A DNA stretch of 64,000 bases, taken from contig JARUPY010000292.1 of NCBI GenBank assembly GCA_029817715.1, positions 1,262,001 to 1,326,000 on the forward strand, given 5' to 3'. Under the pieces are notes generated by a model. It was given only the letters and a program-made list of their open reading frames with translations, made no database searches and had not been told where the DNA came from. Made by a program: the position numbers and the translations under genes. How positions within the stretch are numbered: position 1 is the stretch's first letter; every line of letters begins with the position of its first letter. This document shows, in pieces, positions 44,601 through 51,923 of the stretch. The stretch is from Melastoma dodecandrum. Taxonomy: Eukaryota > Streptophyta > Magnoliopsida > Myrtales > Melastomataceae.

Positions 44601-45418
44601 AGACGGTTGCCGACACCCTTGGCGTGGCCCGCTCCCACCTCGCCGAGCGCCTGACCCGTCCCGCCCGGCCGCGCTGCTCCTATCGCAAGCCCGAGGATGC
44701 GGTGCTGTTGCCCACGATCCGCGCGATCGTCGATGCCCGCCCGAGCTACGGCTACCGCCGCATTACCGCGTTGGTGAACCGGGTGCTGCGCTCGCGCGGC
44801 GAGGCGGTCGTCAACGCCAAGCGGGTGCTGCGCATCCTGCGGTTGAACGGGCTCACCCTCGCGCCGCACACCGCCCGCCGTCCCGGCCGGACCCACGACG
44901 GTACCGTGGTGGCCCTGCGCTCGAACGTGCGCTGGTGCTCGGACCACCTCGAACTGCACTGCCGGGACGGGGCGATCGTCCGGGTGCTGTTTGCCATCGA
45001 TGCTTGCGACCGCGAGATCATGGCCTGGTCGGCGACCACGGCGGGCGTCTCGGGCGAGATGGTGAGCGACCTGATGATCGCCTGCGTCGAGCGCAGGTTC
45101 GGGGCCACGAAGACGCCGCACCCGATCGAGTGGCTGTCCGACAACGGCTCCGCCTACATCGCCAAGCAGACCGCTCAGACAGCTGCTGCGCTCGGCCTGC
45201 GCCTGCTGTTCACGCCGGTGCGTTCCCCGCAGAGCAACGGCATCTCGGAGGCGTTCGTGAAGACGCTCAAGCGCGACTACGCCCGCCTCGCCATCCTGCC
45301 CGACGCCGAGACCGTGATGCGGCTTTTGCCGGGCTGGTTCGAGGACTACAACACGGTTCACCCGCACTCCGGCCTGCGCATGCTCTCGCCCCGGGAGTTC
45401 CTCAGCCGAAATGCCTAA
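44597..45418 (+). CDS. IS3-family transposase OrfB, DDE integrase (copy 2)
   Basis: A 273-residue catalytic part, identical to copy 1, with the D-D-E residues in WCSDHLELHC, WLSDNGSAY and NGISEAFVKTLKRDY. The frame is open upstream from 44369, and the functional product is expected to be OrfAB made by -1 frameshifting at 44543-44549. An ATG at 44597 could start OrfB alone. Confidence 0.93.
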   Translation: MKTVADTLGVARSHLAERLTRPARPRCSYRKPEDAVLLPTIRAIVDARPSYGYRRITALVNRVLRSRGEAVVNAKRVLRILRLNGLTLAPHTARRPGRTHDGTVVALRSNVRWCSDHLELHCRDGAIVRVLFAIDACDREIMAWSATTAGVSGEMVSDLMIACVERRFGATKTPHPIEWLSDNGSAYIAKQTAQTAAALGLRLLFTPVRSPQSNGISEAFVKTLKRDYARLAILPDAETVMRLLPGWFEDYNTVHPHSGLRMLSPREFLSRNA

Positions 45419-45880
45419 ACCCACCCCGCCGCCTGTCCGGTCAGACAGGGTGCACTCCACCAAGAGCCGATCGCGCCGTTGAGCAGCAGGACGGCGAAGA
45501 CCAATGAACTCAGTACAAGGGTGTATTTCCGAAGGAGGGTCGTTCTTCGGAAAGCGTCGATTGCAGGGGCCGGGGTCGTACGGACGCCGATCTCTCGCCC
45601 AAAACTCCCACGCTCGGGAAGATCGCCTGTCATGCTAACGCCCTGTCGGCGCATCTGAGGATAGGGCCGCCCGCGATACGGCCGCAACCTTTCGCATCGA
45701 CGGGGGGCAGATGGCGGATGCGATGCCAGCGATTTCGTTTCCGGGGGACGTTCCGCCCCCTGACTGGCATGTGACGCGGGATCCGCGCAAAGTCTTGTCA
45801 CTCCATTGCAAATATCATCTGATAAGACCGCGGAGCCGTCAACGGGAGCCCGCGATAGTCCTGAAGAGACGCGACGTTTG

Positions 45881-46876
45881 ATGTGGGTTCAGCGAACGAG
45901 TCGACGGATGTTTGGGTTGGGCATCGGCTTGGGTGCGCTCAAGCTGTTCCATCCGGCCTTCGCGCACGATGCACGGCGGCGCATCGCGATCATCATGGGC
46001 ATCGGTCAGGGGGGTGAGGGCGGGAAACGCCTGCGCGCATTTCGCGAGGCCCTCGAGAGTTACGGGTGGCGCCCCGGAGAGCCGTTGAGTTTGGATGTGA
46101 TTTGGGCTGACGGCGACCCTGATCGCGTCGAGCGCGTGACAGACTTGGCCGTGAGCCGGCTGCCCGACGTGATCGTGGCAACTGCAACGCCGATCGCCGT
46201 CGCCTTGCGGAGGCGATCGGTCCCCTGTCCCGTGGTGTTCGTCAACCTCGTAGATCCGGTCGGCGCGGGCTTGATAAAGAATTTCTCCTCTCCGGGCACC
46301 AACTTTACCGGCCTGACGAACGCCGAACCGGCGTTAGCGGAGAAGTGGCTGGAATTGCTGAAGCAGATGGCGCCGAATGTCACGCGCGTCGGCTTCCTGT
46401 TCCATCCCGCCGGTTCGCCCTTCAAGGCCTTTCGTGAGGCTCTCGAAACGGGGGCCCGGTCTCTCAACCTCTCCGTCTTCGACCTGCCGGTCTCTGAGGC
46501 AGGAACTGTCGAGACCTTGATCACCACGTTCGACAACGGCAGGTCTGCCGGCATGGTCGTGATGACTGATCTCTTCACCTCCACGCACCATCGCCTCATC
46601 GTAGACGCGATCACAAAATGTAATCTGCCCTGCGTATTCCCTTATCGATTCTTCGTGACGGACGGCGGACTGTTGTCTTATAGCGCGGATACGAAAGATC
46701 TGTACGCGCGCGCAGCGGGCTACGTGGATCGCGTCCTGCGGGGTGCTGATCCGGCCGAATTGCCGGTGCAAACGCCCTTTAAATATGAGCTGGTCGTCAA
46801 CCTGCAGGCGGCTTCCAGGCTGGGGCTGAATATCCCGCCAGAGATTGCGGCCCGTACCGACGAGTTCATCGAGTAA
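45881..46876 (+). CDS. Tat-exported ABC_sub_bind family substrate-binding protein
   Basis: A 331-residue periplasmic binding protein of the TrpX-like ABC_sub_bind family. The leader QRTSRRMFGLGIGLGALKLF has a twin-arginine motif and an Ala-rich cleavage region (HPAFA). Body motifs are KRLRAFREALESYGWRPGE, DVIVATATPIAVALRR, NFTGLTNAEPALAEKWLELL and YELVVNLQAASRLGLNIP. No ABC permease or ATPase is near. It stands between the divergent kinase gene and the response regulator, so it is probably a ligand-binding sensor subunit. ATG 45881 has a GAAGAGA upstream; the TTG at 45806 is unlikely. Confidence 0.9.
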   Translation: MWVQRTSRRMFGLGIGLGALKLFHPAFAHDARRRIAIIMGIGQGGEGGKRLRAFREALESYGWRPGEPLSLDVIWADGDPDRVERVTDLAVSRLPDVIVATATPIAVALRRRSVPCPVVFVNLVDPVGAGLIKNFSSPGTNFTGLTNAEPALAEKWLELLKQMAPNVTRVGFLFHPAGSPFKAFREALETGARSLNLSVFDLPVSEAGTVETLITTFDNGRSAGMVVMTDLFTSTHHRLIVDAITKCNLPCVFPYRFFVTDGGLLSYSADTKDLYARAAGYVDRVLRGADPAELPVQTPFKYELVVNLQAASRLGLNIPPEIAARTDEFIE

Positions 46877-46894
46877 GGGGGATATCGATCACGC

Positions 46895-47929
46895 ATGGTC
46901 GAAGATAGGCACAGATCTGTGACAGATGCTGGCGATAGATATCGGATTTTGATCGCAGAGGATGATGAAGACAGCGCATACACCCTTGTGATGCAACTTT
47001 CCTTGCTCGGTTATAACGACGTCAAAATCGCTCAGGATGGCGAAGCGGCGATTGCCTACCTGCAGCGGAATGCTGTCGATCTCCTGATGCTCGACCTCAT
47101 GATGCCGAACTGCGATGGATTTGGTGTTCTCGAATGGATCCGAGGCTACGATAACGGAGCAGATGTGCCCGTAATCGTGATCTCCGCACTCGACGCCCCG
47201 GATGCGATCGTGCGCAGCATCAAGCTTGGAGCAGTCGACTTTCTTCCGAAGCCGGTCAGGTCGGATGTGTTGCGGGCGCGGATCGAAGCTAGCCTGGAGC
47301 GACGGCTGCCCCCTCAGGCCGGGACGCTGCGGGAGCGGGCAAATTCCGACCCGACGCTGATCCAGCGAACGCTCGACAGCTTGCGCGTCGGTGCGATCGT
47401 CGTCGAAGCCGGGGGACGGATTGTTGTGGCCAACAGCCAGGCTACGGCGCTCTTTGCGGACGGGCTTCGTCAAGCGAATGGATATGTGAAGGCGGAGGAT
47501 TCGGACAGTCAACAGGCGCTCCTCGACCTCATCGACATGGTTCTGCAGGGCCACGCCTCCACCAAGGCGATCGCGTTGCACCGCCCGAGCCGGCGGATGC
47601 CGCTGCTGGTGCGGGCGCAGGCAGCGACCGCGCGAGCGGAGCCCTTGCGGGCCTTGCTGCTCATCGCCGATCCGGAAACCGGGTATCCGCCACAGGTCAT
47701 GGAAGAGTTGGCGCTGCTTGGTCTGACGCCCGGTGAGAGCCGGATGGCGGCTCTCGTCGGCTGCGGGCACTCGCCGCGGGACGCCGCCGTCAAGTTGGGC
47801 ATCACGGAGGATACCGCGCGGACGGTGCTGAAGCGGGTCTATGGAAAGCTGCAAATCCGAAGGCAGGGAGAACTCGCCGCGTTCGTCTCGCAAATCGCGC
47901 TGATAGCTGACAGGAGGAGCGAGCGCTGA
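46895..47929 (+). CDS. Response regulator with LuxR-type HTH
   Basis: A 344-residue regulator. Receiver domain (about 16-135): acidic pocket AEDDED, phospho-Asp67 in LLMLDLMMPNCDG and the Lys in FLPKPV. A PAS-like middle domain (about 150-265: TLDSLRVGAIVVEAGGRIVVAN). C-terminal GerE/LuxR helix-turn-helix (about 275-335: LGLTPGESRMAALVGCGHSPRDAAVKLGITEDTARTVLKRVY in shorter pieces TPGESRMA, AVKLGITEDTARTVLKRVY). It starts 18 bases after the binding-protein stop, so the two are cotranscribed. The cognate kinase is very likely the IS-disrupted one. Confidence 0.9.
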   Translation: MVEDRHRSVTDAGDRYRILIAEDDEDSAYTLVMQLSLLGYNDVKIAQDGEAAIAYLQRNAVDLLMLDLMMPNCDGFGVLEWIRGYDNGADVPVIVISALDAPDAIVRSIKLGAVDFLPKPVRSDVLRARIEASLERRLPPQAGTLRERANSDPTLIQRTLDSLRVGAIVVEAGGRIVVANSQATALFADGLRQANGYVKAEDSDSQQALLDLIDMVLQGHASTKAIALHRPSRRMPLLVRAQAATARAEPLRALLLIADPETGYPPQVMEELALLGLTPGESRMAALVGCGHSPRDAAVKLGITEDTARTVLKRVYGKLQIRRQGELAAFVSQIALIADRRSER

Positions 47930-48654
47930 TCCCCGCCCGCTCATTCCTGTCGTGCGAGCGAAACCAGACAGAGAAGCAGAGGGATGGGGCTCGCCGTTGA
48001 CGCGCAGTCCTCGCGCCGATCCGGAGTGAGTGATCGCGGGAAAAGATCGAGTTGAGCTTCTGCCGTGGCGATTGGCATGTCCCTCAGCCGGCCCGCGATC
48101 AGATCGAGCGTCGGGGTTCTGCCTATCGGGCAGCCGTCACGCCTATCCATCTATCCCAAATGGGTCATGCAGCGCTGCCCGCAGCCACGCTACTCGCAGC
48201 GGCCTTGAGCCTCGGGTTTGTGGAGCTTCGCTCATGTCTCCAGCTAAGCGCGGCCACGCCCGCAACGCACATCGTTGGTCGAAGCGTGAGCGACCGGCGA
48301 CGGTGCGCCGCGGGCGAGACCGCTTGGTGGTGCGCTGGATCGGTGCCGCCAAGCGACGAGGATCTATGACTGTCGAGCCGGCTTCGATCGAGGTGCCGAG
48401 CGCCCAGATCATTCGACTGAGTTGGGTCGAAACTTTCGGCCGACCCGGCCCGTCTCGTTCAACTCGCAGAAGCGGCTACACCGCAGCTGTCTCAATAGAG
48501 ATGGCCGGGAGGTAATAAGCCCTCGTGCCAACCCGCGATCAGCCGTCAGTGCCGTTCCTACGCTGATAGTCGTGCGACCGGGATGCCGGCTGTGTCCCCT
48601 TGCGTGGTGTAGCTTGCTGAGAGCCACCACGATCACCGGCTTGGGCCGGATTGA
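47930..48654. other. No supported gene
   Basis: Short frames on both strands only, none with recognisable features. The stretch separates the response regulator gene from the IS256 fragment and may contain further IS debris. Confidence 0.5.
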
Positions 48655-49165
48655 TCAGGCTGCCAGGGTCGGCAGGCTGACGAGGGGATCATCGCCGCTC
48701 GGGGCGATGCTTTCCAGGGTGATGTAGCGGGAGCGCTGGACGGCCCACTCGTCGTTCTGTTCCAGCAGGATTGCGCCGACAAGGCGTGTGATGGCCGCCT
48801 CGTTGGGGAAGATGCCGACCACCTCGGTCCGGCGCTTGATCTCGCCGTTGAGGCGTTCCAGCGGGTTCGTGGAGTGCAGCTTGACCCGGTGCTGGGTGGG
48901 GAAGTCCATGTGCGCCAGCACGTCCGGCTCAGCCTCGTCCATCAGGGCGGCGAGCTTGGGGACCTTCGGCCGGAGCTGATCAGCCACGCGCCGCCACTGC
49001 TGACGGGCCGCCTCGGCGTCGTCCTGGGCAAATGCCGTGGCGATGAAGGCGGAGACGAGCGCCGCCCGCTGCGTCCGGCATGGGCGAGCACGTTGCGCAT
49101 GAAGTGGACGCCGCAACGCTGCCAGGTCGCGTTCATCACCTTGGTCACCGACTGTCCGTCGTCAG
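48655..49165 (-). pseudogene. IS256-family (Mutator type) transposase, C-terminal fragment
   Basis: The minus strand carries the end of a Mutator-type transposase: [22 protein letters not shown] in one frame (about 49148-49085), then [45 protein letters not shown] (family motif near the catalytic Glu) and [23 protein letters not shown] in another. So there is a frameshift near 49080, and everything upstream (the Asp residues of the DDE core) is missing. The break lies next to the left end of the following IS3-family element. Confidence 0.88.
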
Positions 49166-49226
49166 ATGATTTGAGACGACTTGAGGTGCTCAGGAACGGA
49201 GGCTCTGGTCCATCTGGGTTGAGAGG

Positions 49227-50045
49227 TTAGGCGGCGATCCGCTCCTCCAGTTCGCCGGGCAGGTAGGCGTGTTCGAGTAGAATGCGGTTCTTGAGCGTCT
49301 GGTGCCAGCGCTCAATCTTGCCCTGCGTCTGCGGATGGCGCGGGGCACCGCGGATGTGGGTCATACCCCGGCTGCCGAGCCAGTCGGCCAGATCACCCGC
49401 GACGTAGCTCGATCCGTTGTCGGTCAGCAGCCTCGGGCGATGCACCACCTGCACCTGATCGAGCCCAGCCGCCGCCAGCGCGAGGTCGAGCGTGGCGGTG
49501 ACGTCGCCGACCTGCATCGTCGCGCACAGCTTCCACGCCACGATGTAGCGCGAGTAGTCGTCGAGCACGGTCGAGAGGTAGTACCAGCCCCAGCCGACCA
49601 CCTTCAGGTAGGTGAAGTCCGTCTGCCAAAGCTGGTTTGGCGCGGTGGTCTTGTCGCGGAACTCGTCGGCGGCCTTGATGACGATATAGGCCGGGCTGGT
49701 GATCAGGTCCTGGGCCTTGAGCAGGCGGTAGACGGTCGCTTCCGAGACGAAGTAGCGCCGCTCGTCGGTGAAGCGCACCGCCAACTCGCGCGGGCTGAGC
49801 TCCGGCTCCTCCAGCGCGAGAGCGACGATCTGATCGCGAACCTCGGTCGGCAGACGGTTCCAGACCCGGCTGGGCCGCCAGGGACGGTCGGCCAGAGCTT
49901 CTGGGCCGCCGCGGCTGTAGGCGTCGTACCAGCGGTAGAACGTCGCCCGGGTGACGCCGAGCTTGTCCAGGGTGGCGCGCACCGGCCGGTGGGATTGCTC
50001 GACCAGCCGGATGATCTCCAGCTTCTCGGAGGCCGGGTACCTCAT
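49227..50045 (-). CDS. IS3-family transposase OrfB, probably C-terminally shortened
   Basis: A 272-residue integrase with HTH (EKLEIIRLVEQSHRPVRATL, RATFYRWYDAY) and an rve core: first Asp in LWQTDFTYLKV, second in LLTDNGSSYV, Glu in QGKIERWHQTLKN. It stops right after ELEERIAA. Related transposases normally continue with a YYNxxRxH block and some 50 more residues, so an internal deletion near 49227 has probably removed the end. The start at 50045 is the first ATG after the frameshift site. Confidence 0.85.
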   Translation of the reverse strand: MRYPASEKLEIIRLVEQSHRPVRATLDKLGVTRATFYRWYDAYSRGGPEALADRPWRPSRVWNRLPTEVRDQIVALALEEPELSPRELAVRFTDERRYFVSEATVYRLLKAQDLITSPAYIVIKAADEFRDKTTAPNQLWQTDFTYLKVVGWGWYYLSTVLDDYSRYIVAWKLCATMQVGDVTATLDLALAAAGLDQVQVVHRPRLLTDNGSSYVAGDLADWLGSRGMTHIRGAPRHPQTQGKIERWHQTLKNRILLEHAYLPGELEERIAA

Positions 50046-50416
50046 GCCCCGTCGCCCCCAGCCCCGGTCATACTTTTTTTCAGCAGGCGGTTCTCCAGAA
50101 CGAGATCGGCCACGACCTCCTTCAGCGCACCCGCCTCGCGACGCAGGTCCTGGACCTCGTCGGCGGTCGCGGCCCGGGCCGTGTCGCCGGCCAGCCGCTT
50201 CTTGCCCGCCTCCAGGAACTCCTTGGACCAGCCGTAGTACATCGAGCTGGCGATGCCTTCGCGCCGGCACGGCTCGGCGATGCTGTCCTCACCGCGCAGC
50301 CCTTCCAGCACGATGCGGATCTTGTCCTCGGCCGAGAACTGCCGGCGCGTGGCGCGTCGGATGTCCTTGATCACGGCTTCTGCCGGCTTCCGTGCCGGCC
50401 CGGACGTCTGTTTCAT
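50042..50416 (-). CDS. IS3-family transposase OrfA (second element)
   Basis: A 124-residue HTH protein: RRQFSAEDKIRIVLEGLRGEDS, then AEPCRREGIASSMYYGWSKEFLEAGKKRL, and a coiled-coil end (EVQDLRREAGALKEVVADLVLENRLLKKS). Frameshifting at the A7 tract would join it to OrfB. Confidence 0.9.
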   Translation of the reverse strand: MKQTSGPARKPAEAVIKDIRRATRRQFSAEDKIRIVLEGLRGEDSIAEPCRREGIASSMYYGWSKEFLEAGKKRLAGDTARAATADEVQDLRREAGALKEVVADLVLENRLLKKSMTGAGGDGA

Positions 50417-50769
50417 CTTCGCTCCTGGGGGCTACGATGAACCAGCCATCCTCCGTTCGTGAAGACCCTCAATCTGTCTCAGGAGTGCTGACGGCGGACA
50501 TACCGCGACGACTCTGCTCAAACCGAAAATGCTCTAGCGTTTCCTCCCGATGGGGCGTCCTCCTCAATCCTGTCGATCCAACCTCTGCCGGCAGCCGCCT
50601 TCGTCAGCCAGTTCAAGGTCGGAGCTGATAACGAAGAAGAGGTGCCAAGGTCCGCGCCATCGAGCGAGCCCGGACGGTTCCCCAGCAGTCTCAGGGAACG
50701 GCGGGGAACGCCATGGGGAACATCTCGTCCCCTAAAGGCACCGGAGAACGCAGCGGCAACAAGGAGTTA

Positions 50770-50821
50770 GATGGAGCGGGCGATCGGGATCGAACCGACG
50801 ACATTCAGCTTGGGAAGCTGA
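50770..50821 (-). repeat. Putative right attachment site (3' part of tRNA-Gly)
   Basis: Identical over 52 bases to 41512-41563. The repeat ends inside the anticodon arm, a usual crossover region for tyrosine integrases that use tRNA genes. Confidence 0.8.
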
Positions 50822-50846
50822 CGTTCTACCACTGAACTACGCCCGC
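50772..50846 (-). tRNA. tRNA-Gly (anticodon CCC)
   Basis: 75 bases including an encoded CCA end. Acceptor stem GCGGGCG/CGCCCGC with discriminator U; D-arm with AGTTCAGTGGTAGAAC; anticodon stem TCAGC-TTCCCAA-GCTGA giving the CCC anticodon; T-arm with GGTTCGATCC. All stems pair. Its 3' part is duplicated at 41512-41563. Confidence 0.95.
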
Positions 50847-51003
50847 GTCGGGGAGGGTATTGAACGGCTTGAGGCGTCCGAGTCAACGCCCTTCGTCGCC
50901 GGCACGCGCAGTTTGACGGCAGATTGCGCGTGCCAGCGCGGCGTCGACGACGTCCACAGCCTACGCTGCCGAAAGGCCCGTCGGCCATGCGCCGCGAAGT
51001 GCC

Positions 51004-51624
51004 TCAGCTCAGGTCGACCGCGAACCCGCGCTGGACGCCGGGTCGATCCATCATCGTCCGATACCAGCGCGCCACGTGTGGGTATTCGGCCAGGTTCACC
51101 TGATGGCGCTCGTGCCGCCAGGCCCAGCCGAGGATCGCGAAATCCGCCACCGAGAGCGGGCCAGCGACGTATGCGACCTGCGCGAGACGGCGATCCAAGA
51201 CCCCGTAGAGCCGCCGCGTCTCGCCGAGGTAGCGCGCGAGCCCGTAGGCCCGGTTCGCCTCGTCGACGGTCAGGAAGTGGTGGACCTGGCCGGGCATCGG
51301 CCCGAATCCGCCCATCTGCCACATCAGCCATTCCAGGGCGGCCACGCGGTGCCGACGGTCCTCCGGCAGGAAGCGGCCGGTCTTCTCGCCGAGATAAAGC
51401 AAGATCGCACCCGACTCGAACACCGATATCGGCGCGCCGTCCGGCCCGTCGGGATCGACGATGGCGGGGATCCGGTTGTTCGGGCTGATCGCCAGGAAGG
51501 CCGGCTCGAATTGCTGGTCCTTGGTGATGTCGACGGTCTTGACCCGATAGGCCAGCCCCATTTCCTCCAGCGCGACGCTGATCTTGCGGCCGTTCGGCGT
51601 ATTCCAGGTATGAAGCTCGATCAT
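51004..51624 (-). CDS. Glutathione S-transferase (YfcG/Nu-class like)
   Basis: A 206-residue GST. N-terminal thioredoxin fold (1-85): HTWNTPNGRKISVALEEMGL, ISPNNRIPAIVDPDG (cis-Pro) and FESGAILLYLGEKTG (glutathione contact E-S). The C-terminal helical domain has YGVLDRRLAQVAYVAGPLSVADFAILGWAW. It resembles the disulfide-bond oxidoreductases YfcG/YghU. The start at 51624 is the family N-terminus (MIELHTW); upstream codons are not conserved. It diverges from the amidotransferase gene at 51924. Confidence 0.92.
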   Translation of the reverse strand: MIELHTWNTPNGRKISVALEEMGLAYRVKTVDITKDQQFEPAFLAISPNNRIPAIVDPDGPDGAPISVFESGAILLYLGEKTGRFLPEDRRHRVAALEWLMWQMGGFGPMPGQVHHFLTVDEANRAYGLARYLGETRRLYGVLDRRLAQVAYVAGPLSVADFAILGWAWRHERHQVNLAEYPHVARWYRTMMDRPGVQRGFAVDLS

Positions 51625-51923
51625 GGCCGATGAATCCCGGTTGCACGCCGAGATGGCGCCGCGGCCAAACAATCGTCAACCGGGGGCAGCGGCGCGCCGA
51701 TTTCGGCATGCTCCTTCTCTTGCCGGTGGCGCCTCGACAGGGATCGCGCCGATCCGGTGTGTCGCCGCTGGCCAATGGCCCGAACATTGAGCGGCGAGCC
51801 CCGGTCCGCCGGCGTCCGCGAGGCATGCGCATAGCCGAGCGAGCCGGTCCGCGGAACGCCGCGGTCGCCTGACCCGTTGCGCTCCCGAGCGCGGGGTGGC
51901 GCGAACGGAGACTGACTTCGGCG
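51625..51923. other. Divergent spacer without a gene
   Basis: 299 bases between the GST gene (minus) and the amidotransferase gene (plus). I see no clear promoter boxes or palindrome. Confidence 0.5.

Larger units (their letters stand above)
44119..45459 (+). mobile_element. IS3-family insertion sequence, copy 2 (1341 bp)
   Basis: Flanked by the 5-bp target duplication CCAAG at 44114-44118 and 45460-45464. Same length and same terminal repeats as copy 1 (1257-2597) but opposite orientation. Apart from 20 substitutions in 44286-44517 the two copies look identical, with all three compared reading frames agreeing. The insertion interrupts the histidine kinase gene. Confidence 0.95.
42368..45633 (-). 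pseudogene. Cache-domain sensor histidine kinase, split by IS copy 2
   Basis: The gene was about 639 codons: 58 codons at 45633-45460 (start MTGDLPERGS, first membrane segment YTLVLSSLVFAVLLLNGAIG) and 581 codons at 44113-42368. They are separated by the IS and one target duplicate, and join in frame. The second part has a periplasmic Cache-like domain, a second membrane segment (ITAWLFIGTLTLSAFVAWYL), HAMP, a coiled coil, HisKA with MMSHELRTPLN (phospho-His) and an ATPase domain (VENACKFTQNG, ADTGIGMTPDEL, FGGTGLGLSIASRL), all intact. The IS end supplies an in-frame GTG at 44128, so a truncated kinase without the first membrane segment could be made. Confidence 0.9.
49172..50481 (-). mobile_element. 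Second IS3-family element (about 1310 bp)
   Basis: Imperfect terminal inverted repeats are visible: TGAGACGACTTGAGG at the left end and, in the complement, TGAGACAGATTGAGG at the right end, each followed by a GAACGGAGG box. Inside are orfA and orfB on the minus strand with an A7 frameshift tract (T7 at 50074-50080). No target duplication is evident. It is unrelated in sequence to the 1341-bp IS. It sits against the broken IS256 fragment, suggesting one element landed in or recombined with the other. Confidence 0.75.
41512..50821. mobile_element. Putative tRNA-Gly genomic island (about 9.3 kb)
   Basis: The region lies between 52-bp direct repeats of the tRNA-Gly(CCC) 3' end. It is on the 3' side of the intact tRNA, as expected for integrase-mediated insertion. 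It holds a sensory gene set, two IS3-family elements and an IS256 fragment, and has stretches of visibly lower GC than the flanks. No integrase, relaxase or plasmid replication gene is present, so the island is probably degenerate and fixed. Confidence 0.65.

Noticed and set aside
50767..50988. ORF with RGRSSVVERQLPKLNVVGSIP
   Set aside because: It is a translation of the tRNA-Gly gene in the same way, not a protein.
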